Program-made: the position numbers and the translations under genes
Part shown: one piece after another, positions 18,736-27,505 of the stretch
How the letters are laid out: each line of letters begins with the position of its first letter
Numbering within the stretch: the first letter of the stretch is position 1
NCBI GenBank assembly: GCA_041402125.1
Contig: JAWKSY010000002.1
Location: 124,001 to 188,000 of the forward strand
Source: JAWKSY01 sp041402125
GTDB lineage: Bacteria > Planctomycetota > GCA-002687715 > DRQF01
Direction of reading: 5' to 3'
DNA length: 64,000 nt
The notes under the pieces: generated by a model
What the model was told of the DNA's origin: nothing
What the model saw: only the letters and a program-made list of their open reading frames with translations
Database searches by the model: none

Positions 18736-20399
18736 GTCTGCCCCGTCCCGAGCGTCTGCATCTCGTAGGGCGTCAGGAAGCAGGTGGCGTGGCAGCGCAG
18801 GCCGTTGCGCGCGAGCGGCTCGAAGAGCCAGGGGATCTTCGAGAAGGCGTAATCCATCTCGCCGAGGTTGATGCCGTAGCGCTCCTTGCTCTCGATGGCG
18901 TGGTTCAGCCGCTGCGAGACCTCGGCGAGCGAGGACCCCTCGTGCTCGAGCTCGGCCATGATGTCGCAGAGTCCGTCGAGCTCGTCGAGGACGGTGGCGG
19001 CGTCGGTGATCCCCGTCTGCATGCCCACGCCGGTGACGATGTCGGCCGGATCGCTCAGGCAGTCGGCGAGGTCCTTCGGGTCGCCGGTGCGGACGTGGCG
19101 CACGAGCGGCATGAGGACCTTGCGGATCCGGGCCGTGTCGGTGAGGGACCAGAGCGCGATCCAGACCCGCAGCATCTCGGGCGCACGCGAACCGGCGTAG
19201 CTGCCGCAGACGATCCGGTCCTGGAAGCGCAGGAGCGCGTCCGTGAGCCGCTCGACGGGCTCGAGTCGCTCGCGGCGGAGGTCATCCTCCTCGAGCGCCG
19301 AGGCGATCAGGGGGAGCGCGACGGCGAGGGTGTGGAAGGTGTTGATGTTGCCCATCGAGTAGAGGGCGTCGACGGCGCCGGCGCTGTGGGCGGTCATCCA
19401 GAAGCGGTTGCCGACGCAGGCGCGGCTCGAGTACTGCAGCCGGTCGGTCTGGATCCAGGGCCGCACCGGCGTCGCGTTCTCGAACTGCACCGCGATCGAG
19501 GGGTGCGCGGCGAGGAACTCCCGCCACTCGTCCTCGGGGGAGAGGCCCTCCCGGCGCGGGAAGCGGCGGTGGTCGAAGTTGACGCCGACGCTGCAGAGGC
19601 GGTTCGTCGAGCCGGGGTGGTTGTTGAAGGGAATCACCCAGACCCAGCCGCCGTCGAAGAAGTGGTGCAGCGTGCCGTGGCTCCAGGCGGCCATGCTGTC
19701 GGGGACGAGCTTCGCGTCCTCGTAGGGTCGCACGCCGATCATGTGCGTGAAGAGCGAGCGCGAGTGCGTCCGCATCCGAGGCGTCTCCTCGCGCAGGCCG
19801 AGGTGTCGCGCGACGGGGGAGCGGTGGCCGCTGGCGTCGATCACGAAGCGCGCTTCGATCGTCTCTCCCGCCTCCGTCCGGAGACGGACGCCCTCGTCGT
19901 CGATCGCCATCTCGGCGACCTGCATCGCGGGGCGTCCCACCGCGCCGGCCCGGAGCGCCGAGGCCCAGAGGTAGGCGTCGACGTCCTGGCGGAAGTAGTG
20001 CATCTCGTTCTCGGGCGCCATGCGGTCGAGCCCGTGATCGGTGAGGAAGGCCTGGGGGATGATCGCCTGCCAGGCGTGCGAGGGCCGGGCGGCGCCCTCG
20101 GGGTGGTAGAGGTAGCCGAAGTTGTTCTTGATGCCGGAGGTCGCGGCCACGTTCCGGGTCAGCGCCTCGGCCGAGGCGAGATTCAGGAGCTCGGGCACGT
20201 CGAAGGTGCGCGAGAGCACGCGCAGCCAGAGCGACGCGGGCGTCGTCGTCGATTCGCCCAGCGCGAAGCGCGGATGCGTGCCCTGATCGGCGAGGACCAC
20301 CTCGAAGCCGCGGCGGCGCAGGCAGAGGGCCGCGATCGAGCCGGCGAGGCCCGATCCGAGGATGACGACGTCGGTCCGGGTCGGCGATCGGTCCTGCAT
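18732..20399 (-). CDS. FAD-dependent halogenase-like monooxygenase
   Basis: A 555-residue flavoprotein. The ATG at 20399 gives a short leader before the dinucleotide-binding motif VVILGSGLAGSIAALCLRR. At about residues 248-255 there is GGWVWVIP, matching the W-x-W-x-I-P signature used to separate flavin halogenases from monooxygenases. FVIDASGHRSPVARHLG is the conserved FAD/ribityl motif. The PrnA catalytic Lys (K79) could not be located by eye, so activity as a halogenase is not proven; halogenase-like oxidases and geranylgeranyl reductase relatives are alternatives. The gene is upstream of and overlaps the PhyH gene, forming a two-enzyme cassette. Confidence 0.75.
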   Translation of the reverse strand: MQDRSPTRTDVVILGSGLAGSIAALCLRRRGFEVVLADQGTHPRFALGESTTTPASLWLRVLSRTFDVPELLNLASAEALTRNVAATSGIKNNFGYLYHPEGAARPSHAWQAIIPQAFLTDHGLDRMAPENEMHYFRQDVDAYLWASALRAGAVGRPAMQVAEMAIDDEGVRLRTEAGETIEARFVIDASGHRSPVARHLGLREETPRMRTHSRSLFTHMIGVRPYEDAKLVPDSMAAWSHGTLHHFFDGGWVWVIPFNNHPGSTNRLCSVGVNFDHRRFPRREGLSPEDEWREFLAAHPSIAVQFENATPVRPWIQTDRLQYSSRACVGNRFWMTAHSAGAVDALYSMGNINTFHTLAVALPLIASALEEDDLRRERLEPVERLTDALLRFQDRIVCGSYAGSRAPEMLRVWIALWSLTDTARIRKVLMPLVRHVRTGDPKDLADCLSDPADIVTGVGMQTGITDAATVLDELDGLCDIMAELEHEGSSLAEVSQRLNHAIESKERYGINLGEMDYAFSKIPWLFEPLARNGLRCHATCFLTPYEMQTLGTGQT

Positions 20400-20483
20400 C
20401 CGCGAGATTCCGTGGGGGCCTGAACGGGGCCGGACCCTTCCCCGCGACGGCACCGGGCGCGGGAGGCGGCGATTGCGGCGGCC

Positions 20484-20489
20484 AAGCTA
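20484..20489 (-). promoter_or_regulatory. TAGCTT, possible -10 element of the halogenase/PhyH operon
   Basis: The minus strand reads GTGGTAGCTTGG 84 bp upstream of the flavin-enzyme ATG, keeping the GGTAG core of the motif seen elsewhere but with a weaker 3' half. Confidence 0.3.
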
Positions 20490-20683
20490 CCACGCGGACC
20501 CTCCGGGTCGGCAGGACTCCCCGGGTTCCTCGGGACCGGATGACGAGGCGGCTGCGCCGCGTGAGCGCAAGTCCGCGAGCGACGGGGGCTCACGGCCGCT
20601 GCGCCCGCGGAGCGCTCGGAAGAGGCGCGTCCGGGCGCCGGTCCCGCCCTTGCCAGCCCCCGAGAAATCGGCAGGGTGTCCGC

Positions 20684-21955
20684 ATGAACGCGAGGGCACT
20701 CCTGGATCGGATCGGCGGGATCGGCGTTCCCGCCGGCATGGCGCCTTCGATGGCCAAGCACCTGCGGTTCTGCAACGTCGCCTCCGCGGCGGCGCTCGTG
20801 CTCGCCGTGGGCTTCGCGTTCGCCGAGTCTCCGCTCATCGTCGACCTCGGGATCTCGGGCCCGCGTGAGTGGACCATCCTCGTCCTGCGCCACCTGGCGA
20901 GCCTGCCCTTCGCGCTCCCGCTCTGGCTGTCGGCGCGGGGGCGCTTCGCGACGGCCCGCCGGGCCCTCATCGGCTGGGGGATCCTCTTCTGCGTCGGGCA
21001 GACGCTGCTCTACGGTCCGACGGCGCCCTCGCACGTGCTCTTCCTCGCCGTCGCCTTCGCGGCGGCCGCCATCCACCCCGAACACGAGCGGCGCGCGATG
21101 TGGACCGGCATCGCGGGGGCGGCGGTCGGTCTCGTGCTCTGCCTGTGGTTGCGGCACCAGGACGTTCCTCTCGTGCCGGTGATGAGGCCCGAGATCCGCG
21201 TCGTGAACGACGTCGCGGTGACGCTCGGCGCCTTCGCCTTCTGCGTCATCGCCGCGATGACGCTCCGGGGCACGACCCACGCGGCCGAGCGCCGCGTGAT
21301 CGAGGAGCAGGAGCGCGCCGAGCGCCTGCTGCTCAACATCCTCCCCGAACCCATCGCGGCCCGCCTGAAGGAGCACGAGGGCTCGATCGCCGACGCCTTC
21401 GACGCCGTGACCGTGATGTTCGTGGACCTCGTCGGCTTCACGCCGCTGGCGGCGAAGCTCGAGCCGCGGGAGCTCGTCTCCCTGATGGATCGCATCTTCA
21501 GCGAGTTTGATCGCGTCGCGGAGAAGTACGGCCTCGAGAAGATCAAGACGATCGGAGACGCCTACATGGTCGCCGGGGGACTCCCCGTGCCGAGCGAGGA
21601 CCACGCGGAGGCCGTCGCCGACATGGCTCTCGAACTGATCCCGATCATCCGGTCCACCGTCTCTCCGATCGGAAACGATCTCGACGTCCGGGTCGGCGTG
21701 GCCTGCGGGGCCGTCGTCGCCGGCGTCATTGGTCGCCGGAAGTTCAGCTACGACCTCTGGGGCGACACCGTCAACACCGCGAGCCGGCTCGAGTCGCACG
21801 GCGAGCCCGGCCGGATCCAGGTGAACGAGGCCGTCTACGAGCGCCTCCGCGGCGACTTCGAGTTCGAGGCGCGCGGCGAGATCCAGCTCAAGGGAAAGGG
21901 GGCGATGCCCACCTGGTACCTGATTGGGCGGAAGACGCGTACGCCCCGGAGCTGA
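20684..21955 (+). CDS. membrane-bound class III adenylate cyclase
   Basis: A 423-residue protein. The N-terminal half has five or six membrane helices (for example VASAAALVLAVGFAFA and VLFLAVAFAAAAIH). A short signalling helix (EEQERAERLLLNILPEPI) then leads to a class III catalytic domain. Metal-binding Asp248 (MFVDLVGFT) and Asp292 (TIGDAYM) are present. Purine-selecting Lys288 (KIKTIG) and Asp357 (YDLWGD) point to ATP rather than GTP, and the transition-state Asn/Arg pair is in DTVNTASRLE. All catalytic positions are intact, so it should make cAMP. The ATG at 20684 is preceded only by CAGGGTG. Confidence 0.9.
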   Translation: MNARALLDRIGGIGVPAGMAPSMAKHLRFCNVASAAALVLAVGFAFAESPLIVDLGISGPREWTILVLRHLASLPFALPLWLSARGRFATARRALIGWGILFCVGQTLLYGPTAPSHVLFLAVAFAAAAIHPEHERRAMWTGIAGAAVGLVLCLWLRHQDVPLVPVMRPEIRVVNDVAVTLGAFAFCVIAAMTLRGTTHAAERRVIEEQERAERLLLNILPEPIAARLKEHEGSIADAFDAVTVMFVDLVGFTPLAAKLEPRELVSLMDRIFSEFDRVAEKYGLEKIKTIGDAYMVAGGLPVPSEDHAEAVADMALELIPIIRSTVSPIGNDLDVRVGVACGAVVAGVIGRRKFSYDLWGDTVNTASRLESHGEPGRIQVNEAVYERLRGDFEFEARGEIQLKGKGAMPTWYLIGRKTRTPRS

Positions 21956-22003
21956 GCATCGCTCTCCCCTCCGCCGCCGGGCTCGGCCGCCGCGGGTGCG
22001 GAC

Positions 22004-22672
22004 CTACTTGCCCTGTCGCTTCACCATCTCCGCGATCCAGATCGGGGCGAAGGGCGAGGTGCAGCCCTTCGAGACCGGATAGTCGCGGTAGAGGCCGAGC
22101 TTCTCGCCGATGGCGACGGCGCGCTTGCGGAGCTTCGGGACGTGGATCCCGATCCCCGCGAGCACGAAGTTCATCGTCCACTGGGCGGCCGGGTCGGCGT
22201 CCGGCATCTCGGCCTCGATCCGGTCGAGCAGGGTGGGGAGGTCGAGCCCCTTCGGGTCCTTGCCGACGCGCTCGGAGGTGAGGCTCCAGCCGGCGCGCGC
22301 CGCCATGGGGTGATCGTCCTCCATCCAGCGCTCCCGGAGGGCCTCCTTCTCGGGGTGGGCCCGCACGACGTAGGAGTTCAGCCAGTCCGCGAGCTGCGGG
22401 AAGCGCGCGTCCCGGACGAGCTTGTCGAGCTGCTTCGCGGTGAGATCCTTCGGCTCGATGACGAGCGTGGCGAGGAGCCGGGCATCCACGTTGCCCGTCT
22501 TCCAGAGCGCCAGAGCGAGCTTCTGGTCCTTCTTGATCTTCTTCGCCACGGCGCGGATGTCGCCGAGGCGGACGCCGTACTGCTTCTTCCCCGCGCCGTT
22601 GCGGGCGTTGCGCGCGAGAACGGCGGGGTCGGACTTCGACTCGAGCTGAGCGAGGGTTTCTTCGAGGGTCAT
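22004..22672 (-). CDS. DNA alkylation repair (AlkD-like) HEAT protein
   Basis: A 222-residue protein of the AlkD/DNA-alkylation-repair family, made of paired helices. Recognisable family phrases are YGVRLGDIRAVAKKI near residue 33, LALALWKTGNVDARLLATL, WMEDDHPMAARAGWSL, and a closing KRAVAIGEKLGLYRDYPV. Known relatives flip out positively charged alkylated bases. Substrate-contact Trp and Asp candidates (W108, D/W near 97-100) are plausible but were not verified by alignment. GAGGA lies 8 bp before the ATG. It is convergent with the cyclase and downstream of the TPR kinase on the same strand (51 bp), possibly one transcript. Confidence 0.82.
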   Translation of the reverse strand: MTLEETLAQLESKSDPAVLARNARNGAGKKQYGVRLGDIRAVAKKIKKDQKLALALWKTGNVDARLLATLVIEPKDLTAKQLDKLVRDARFPQLADWLNSYVVRAHPEKEALRERWMEDDHPMAARAGWSLTSERVGKDPKGLDLPTLLDRIEAEMPDADPAAQWTMNFVLAGIGIHVPKLRKRAVAIGEKLGLYRDYPVSKGCTSPFAPIWIAEMVKRQGK

Positions 22673-22723
22673 GCGTGGGTCCTCAGGGAACGATCGGAAG
22701 GTCGTGATGGTTGGTGTCGGGCT

Positions 22724-25700
22724 TCATTCGAGACCGGCGAGGAAGGACTCGACGTCGCGGACGCGAATCTCCTCGCGGTCCTTTCCGTCCAGAAGTTCGA
22801 GCGCGGCGCGTGCTTCCCCTTCGGCGCCCCCGCGATCGCCGGCCTGGTGCCGGGCGAGGCCGAGCCGGAAGAGCGTGAGGGGGTCCTTGCGCTCCGTCAC
22901 TCGCGCGGCCTCCTCGAGGCGTTCGATCGCCGCCTCGGTGTCGCCGGCGTCGAGGAGCGGCTTCGCCGACCGCGCCAGCGTGGCGGCGAGCCAGACGGCC
23001 GAAGGATAGCGCCAGGTGCGGCGTCGCGATCCGGCCGCGTGGCCGCGTCGGTAATGATCGATCGCGGCCTCGACGTCGCCCGCGTCGATCAGCAGCGAAG
23101 CCAGGTTGCAGTGGGCCTCGGCGAACTCGGGATCGAGCCGGATGGCCTCGCGATAGCAGGCCGCGGCCTCCTCCGGTCGCCGCTGCGCCTTGCGCAGCGA
23201 GGCGAGATCGAAGTGGAGGAGCGGCATCCCGGCATCGAGCCGGAGCGCCTCGGCGAACGCGGCATCCGCCTCGTCGAGCTTTCCGAGCCGGAAGAGTGCC
23301 CGCCCGAGGTTGACGCGCGGGCCCGCGAGGGACGGATCGGCCGCGACGGCCCGCTCATAGGCCTCGGCGGCTTCGGCCGCCTTGCGCTGGTCCCAGAAGA
23401 CGCCGCCGAGGTTGTTCCACGCGAGGGCCATGCCGGGCTCGAGCCGGATGGCCTCGCGGTACGCGGCGATCGCGTCGTCGAGGCGCCCCTGCGCGCGCCG
23501 CACCATGCCCAGGAGGTAGTGCGAACGGGCGAGCGTCGGGTCGAGCCGGAGCGCCTCCGCGAGGTTCGCGTCCGCGTCGTCGAGTCTTCCCTGTTCGTAG
23601 TCGACGAGCGCGAGGTTGTGGTGGGGGGGAGCCAGTCGCGGATCGAGGGCGATGGCCTCGCGGATCTCGGTTCGCGCCTCGTCGTAGCGCTTCGCCTTCC
23701 GCATCAGGATTCCGAGCGCGTTGTGCGCCTTCGCGAAGCCGGGATCCCGCACGATGGCGCGCCGCTGGGCGGCCTCGGCCTCCTCGGCCCGTCCGAGTCC
23801 GTCGAGCACGACACCGCGCGTGTGGAGCAGCGAGGGGTTGTCGGGGAGCAGGACGAGGGCGGCGTCGTTCTGGACCAGCGCCTCCTCGAGTCGACCCGTC
23901 GCCTGGAGCGCGAACGCGTAGGCATCGCGGATCCCCGCGTTCCGCGGGTCGCAGGCGACGCCCCGTCGATAGGCCTCGAGCGCCCGCTCGGTTCCCCCCG
24001 GGAGGCGCTCGAGCGCGAAGCCCGCCCAGCGGTGGGCGCGGGCCGCGCCCGGCCAGCGGTGCTCGAGAGCTTCCACCGTCTCCTCGATCGCATCGGCGTC
24101 TCTCAGGTGCCCGGCCACGTGCGCGCGCAGCTCGAAGTGGAGCAGGCGCGGGCCGTCGGCGAGGAGGATGGCCCGCGTCACGTGCGCGAGGGCGCGTTCG
24201 AAGCCTCCGGGTTCGCCGCGTTCGCCGGCGCCCAGGGCGCGCTCGGCGAGGACGAGGTGGTCGAAGGCGTCGGCCGGCGCGGGCGCGCCGCGTTCGAGTT
24301 CCGCCGCCGCCTCGGCGTCGCCCCGGATCCGCAGTGCGTCCGCCCGGAGGAGAATGCTCGCGGCGCCGCGACCGAGGACCTCGGCGCGCGCCTCGAGCGC
24401 GCGCAGGGCGCCGTCGGCGTCGCGCGATCGGATCAGCGCCATCACCACGCCGGCCTCCGCCTCGGCGGAGTCACCCTCGATGTCCGCCGCCTCGCGGTAG
24501 AGTCGGAGGGCCTCGCGCGGGCTGCCCTCGGCGAGTTCGAAGGAGGCCGAGGACAGGAGGCGATCGCGCTCGACCTCGATCTGCGCGCGTCGTGCGGCCT
24601 CGACTCGCGGACGGTCGTTGAGGTAGGTCGTGAGGAGGACGGCGATCGTGGGCAGCGTGATGGCGAGCACGAGGGCCAGAGCCGCGAGCTGGGGGTGGCG
24701 ACGGGTCCAGCGTCCGAGTCGCTTCAGCGGCCCGGCCGGTCGCGCGAGGATCGGTTCGTCCGCGAGGACGCGACCGATCTCGTCGGCGAACTCCCGCGCC
24801 GTCGCGTAGCGCTCGTCCCGGTTGCGGGCGAGGGCCGTGGCGATGACGACCTCGAGGTCGCGGTCGACGCGAGGGAGGACGCGCCCGAGCAACGGCGGCT
24901 CGTCCTGCGTGATCGCGCGGTGCAGCGCGTCGCGCGTCGCCGCCTCGAAGGGCCGGCGCATGGAGAGGCACTCGAAGAGCGTGACGCCGAGCGAGTAGAC
25001 GTCCGTCCTCCGGTCGAGTCGCTGGCCGCGGATCTGCTCCGGTGACATGTAGGCGGGCGTCCCCAGGACGTCACCCGTGCGCGTCACGACGAGGCCGCCG
25101 TCCGAGGTGTCGTCGTGCGCGAGACCGAAGTCGAGCAGGACCGGCCGCCCCTCGCGATCGACCATGATGTTCGCCGGCTTGACGTCACGATGGACGAGTC
25201 CGGACTCGTGAGCTTCGTGCAGGGCGAGCGCCGCCTCGCGCGCGAAGGCGAGGCAGCTCCGCTGCGCCTCGCGCTCGGTGCTGCCTCCGTCGGTGCCCGA
25301 GAGCGTGAGTCCCCGCGACGAGGAGGCGTCGGCGGCGCGCGCCTCGCGCGCGGCCCGGATCTTCCGGTCGAGGGGTTCGCCCTCGACGTAGCGCATGGCG
25401 ATGAAGGGGACGCCTTCGTCCTCGCCGAGCTCGTAGACCGTGCAGATCCCCGGGTGGTCGAGGCGGCTCGCGACCTCGGCCTCGCGTTCGAAGCGGAGTC
25501 GGGCCTGGGGAGAGAGGGCGTGCACCTCCGGCAACAGCTTCAGGGCGACCGCCCGTCCGAGACGGAGATGCCGGGCGAGGTAGACGTAGCCCTGGCCGCC
25601 GGAGCCCAGCTCGCGCTCGAGTTCGTAGTCGCCGATCCGGCGCCCGCGGAGCCCGCGGACGCCTCCGCCCGGGGTCGGAGAAGGCGTGACCTGGGTCGTC

Positions 25701-25765
25701 CGTTCGAGATCTCGGGCGGGACGGGTCGGATCGTCCGCGGGACGTGTCGTCTCGTCGTCGTGCAC
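22724..25765 (-). CDS. transmembrane Ser/Thr protein kinase with long TPR tail
   Basis: About 1013 residues. The frame is open to 25954, but the GTG at 25765 is preferred because a TATCAT element lies 54 bp upstream and the longer form would run into the promoter of the divergent gene. A disordered Pro/Thr-rich lead is followed by a complete Hanks-type kinase: P-loop GSGGQGYVY, VALKLL lysine, catalytic HRDVKPANIM, DFGLAHD and APE-equivalent SPEQIRG. One membrane helix follows (LALVLAITLPTIAVLL, about 358-378). From about 430 to the end there are at least ten TPR units (for example AVAADPSLAGPRVNLGRALF). It probably senses or binds proteins through the exported TPR tail. Confidence 0.9.
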   Translation of the reverse strand: MHDDETTRPADDPTRPARDLERTTQVTPSPTPGGGVRGLRGRRIGDYELERELGSGGQGYVYLARHLRLGRAVALKLLPEVHALSPQARLRFEREAEVASRLDHPGICTVYELGEDEGVPFIAMRYVEGEPLDRKIRAAREARAADASSSRGLTLSGTDGGSTEREAQRSCLAFAREAALALHEAHESGLVHRDVKPANIMVDREGRPVLLDFGLAHDDTSDGGLVVTRTGDVLGTPAYMSPEQIRGQRLDRRTDVYSLGVTLFECLSMRRPFEAATRDALHRAITQDEPPLLGRVLPRVDRDLEVVIATALARNRDERYATAREFADEIGRVLADEPILARPAGPLKRLGRWTRRHPQLAALALVLAITLPTIAVLLTTYLNDRPRVEAARRAQIEVERDRLLSSASFELAEGSPREALRLYREAADIEGDSAEAEAGVVMALIRSRDADGALRALEARAEVLGRGAASILLRADALRIRGDAEAAAELERGAPAPADAFDHLVLAERALGAGERGEPGGFERALAHVTRAILLADGPRLLHFELRAHVAGHLRDADAIEETVEALEHRWPGAARAHRWAGFALERLPGGTERALEAYRRGVACDPRNAGIRDAYAFALQATGRLEEALVQNDAALVLLPDNPSLLHTRGVVLDGLGRAEEAEAAQRRAIVRDPGFAKAHNALGILMRKAKRYDEARTEIREAIALDPRLAPPHHNLALVDYEQGRLDDADANLAEALRLDPTLARSHYLLGMVRRAQGRLDDAIAAYREAIRLEPGMALAWNNLGGVFWDQRKAAEAAEAYERAVAADPSLAGPRVNLGRALFRLGKLDEADAAFAEALRLDAGMPLLHFDLASLRKAQRRPEEAAACYREAIRLDPEFAEAHCNLASLLIDAGDVEAAIDHYRRGHAAGSRRRTWRYPSAVWLAATLARSAKPLLDAGDTEAAIERLEEAARVTERKDPLTLFRLGLARHQAGDRGGAEGEARAALELLDGKDREEIRVRDVESFLAGLE

Positions 25766-25819
25766 TCCGGGCTCCGCGGGTTCGGGGTCGGGAGAGCGAG
25801 AGTCGGCTCCCGGTGGGTC

Positions 25820-25825
25820 ATGATA
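25820..25825 (-). promoter_or_regulatory. TATCAT, possible -10 element of the TPR kinase
   Basis: The minus strand reads CTCTATCATGACC 54 bp upstream of the GTG chosen for the kinase. It lies within the 182-bp divergent region and is less typical than the TAGRAT sites. Confidence 0.35.
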
Positions 25826-25882
25826 GAGCGGAGCTGCGGCCGCGTCATTCGCGATCCCGCGGCCCCGATCCGATCGGGCGGA

Positions 25883-25888
25883 TAGAAT
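25883..25888 (+). promoter_or_regulatory. TAGAAT, putative -10 element
   Basis: GGATAGAATCGCG lies 59 bp before the ATG of the Cys/Gly-rich membrane protein gene, in the same orientation. Confidence 0.5.
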
Positions 25889-25947
25889 CGCGCAACCCCG
25901 GTCCGGAGCATCCCGGGTCGGATTCGCCGACGTCGGAGGGGGCTCGC

Positions 25948-26871
25948 ATGCCACTCAGTCGCCCCGAACTCTGGGCCGCGCTCCGGGACTTCGTCTTCGA
26001 CGCGCCCGGCGCCTCGCTGCCCTTCACCGACCGCCTCGCCCGCGACTGCGGCTGGACGCGCGACTTCGCCCGCCGGACCGTCGACGAGTATCGACGCTTC
26101 GTCTACCTCGCGGCGGTGGCCGGTCATCCGGTGACACCGTCGGACGAGGTCGATCAGGCCTGGCATCTCCACCTCGTCTACACGCGGTCGTACTGGAAGG
26201 AACTCTGCGAGGGGATCCTGGGATTCGAGCTCCACCACGGACCGACGCGGGGCGGACGGACGGAGGGGCGGAAGTTCGCGGACTGGTACGACCGGACGCG
26301 AGAATCTTACCGGCGCGAGTTCGAGACCGCGCCGCCGATCGACCTCTGGCCGCCCCCGGCGCTGCGCTTCGGGCTCGCGCCGCACTTCGTCCGGGCGAAC
26401 CGTAAGACGCACTGGATCCTGCCGAAGGCGCGGGTGCGAGGGCGGCTGAAGGCGGCCGGCGCCGTCGCACTGCTCGCGCTCGCGACCGGCTGTGCCTCGG
26501 CCCTGACGAGCGTTCGTCTGTGGGTGAGTCTCGTCTTCGTCGGCGGGATGTTCGTCTTCCTGCTCTACTACATCCGAGCCCTGGCGAGCACCGAGGGCGG
26601 TTGGGCGGCCGTCGACACCATGGAGGACGGGCCCGAGGTTCTCCCTCGAGTCTCGCTCCCGGTTGATGACGCACCGAGGGCGGCACATCGACTCCACTTC
26701 GGCCCGGACGGCGACGTCTCCGGCTGCTTCTCGTCTCCGGCCTCCGATGCGGAGATCGGGGACGCCGGCTGCAGCGGCGCCGGCGCCGGCGGCTCCGGAA
26801 CCGCCGGCTGCGGAGGGTGTGGCGGCTGCGGGGGAGGGGGCTGCGGCGGCTGCGGCGGCTGCGGCGGTTGA
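25948..26871 (+). CDS. glycine-rich-domain (TIGR04222/GRDP-like) membrane protein with Cys/Gly tail
   Basis: A 307-residue protein. CGGAGGGGGCTCGC precedes the ATG. The N-terminal half carries DEVDQAWHLHLVYTRSYW, the signature of proteins related to plant glycine-rich domain proteins and bacterial TIGR04222. Two hydrophobic segments follow (VALLALATGCASAL and VWVSLVFVGGMFVFLLYYI region, about 170-210). The last 40 residues are almost only Cys and Gly in CGGCGG repeats, about ten Cys, typical for this family and possibly metal- or surface-binding. It is divergent from the TPR kinase. The function of the family is unknown. Confidence 0.7.
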   Translation: MPLSRPELWAALRDFVFDAPGASLPFTDRLARDCGWTRDFARRTVDEYRRFVYLAAVAGHPVTPSDEVDQAWHLHLVYTRSYWKELCEGILGFELHHGPTRGGRTEGRKFADWYDRTRESYRREFETAPPIDLWPPPALRFGLAPHFVRANRKTHWILPKARVRGRLKAAGAVALLALATGCASALTSVRLWVSLVFVGGMFVFLLYYIRALASTEGGWAAVDTMEDGPEVLPRVSLPVDDAPRAAHRLHFGPDGDVSGCFSSPASDAEIGDAGCSGAGAGGSGTAGCGGCGGCGGGGCGGCGGCGG

Positions 26872-26879
26872 GCGGCCGG

Positions 26880-27365
26880 TCAGGGGCCGTGTGGGTAGTC
26901 GATGCCGTTGATGGGCGCGCCGAGCTGCCGGCACATCGCGGTGATCTGACCCTGGTGCTGGAAGAGATGCATCTGCGTGCGGAGGAGGACCTGGGACGGC
27001 ACGAGTGTCCGCTTCACGTCGCCCCAGGTCGTGAACTCGGTTGCGCATTCCAGGATCTCGTCCGGCGTGCGCGCGAGGTGGGCCTCGACGGCGTCGAAGA
27101 CCTCGCGCCGCGAGCGCTCGATCTCGGGCGCGCCGGGGTCGTCGGCGAGGCCGTCCTCGACGTCCATCCGGCCCTCGAGCACGCCCAGCCAGTAGCGCTC
27201 GGCGCCGATCACGTGGCAGAACTGCGCCTGGAGGCTCGGGACCCCGAACCCCTCGCGCTCGCGGCGGAATTCCGCGGGAGAGAAGCGCCCGCAGTGCTCG
27301 ATCAGGGTCGCGAAGCCGCGGTGGCTGCGCTCGTGGACGTCCGAGAGCATGCGACGCAGATCCAT
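26880..27365 (-). CDS. DinB-like four-helix-bundle protein
   Basis: A 161-residue protein. The ATG at 27365 is chosen because GGAGGAGGCC stands right before it. The DinB/YfiT metal-site pattern is present: one His in the first region (FCHVIGAERYWLG) and a pair in MHLFQHQGQITAM, the classical H-x3-H third helix. Some relatives are thiol-dependent S-transferases (bacillithiol or mycothiol) and others are damage-inducible proteins of unknown role. A TAGGAT element lies upstream on the same strand. It stands alone on this strand, with its 3' end facing the Cys/Gly protein. Confidence 0.8.
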   Translation of the reverse strand: MDLRRMLSDVHERSHRGFATLIEHCGRFSPAEFRREREGFGVPSLQAQFCHVIGAERYWLGVLEGRMDVEDGLADDPGAPEIERSRREVFDAVEAHLARTPDEILECATEFTTWGDVKRTLVPSQVLLRTQMHLFQHQGQITAMCRQLGAPINGIDYPHGP

Positions 27366-27396
27366 GGCCTCCTCCTCCCATCCCCGGTATCCGGGC

Positions 27397-27402
27397 ATCC
27401 TA
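27397..27402 (-). promoter_or_regulatory. TAGGAT, putative -10 element (DinB gene)
   Basis: The minus strand reads ACGGTAGGATGCC 31 bp before the DinB ATG. It sits back to back with the TAGAAT of the divergent membrane-protein gene. Confidence 0.5.
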
Positions 27403-27462
27403 CCGTCTCGGCGCGAACGACGGGCGGCGGAGCGGGGATCGACACGCCGGCGCCGGCGCGGC

Positions 27463-27468
27463 TAGAAT
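27463..27468 (+). promoter_or_regulatory. TAGAAT, putative -10 element
   Basis: GGCTAGAATCCGC lies 37 bp before the ATG of the small membrane protein, same orientation. Confidence 0.5.
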
Positions 27469-27505
27469 CCGCGGACTCGGATCGGCCGGAACCCGGAGGC
27501 TCTCC

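Noticed and set aside
22142..25045. Long plus-strand open frame over the TPR kinase
   Set aside because: It is the antisense shadow of TPR repeats and kinase motifs that are clear on the minus strand; its translation is low-complexity Arg/Glu/Gly.
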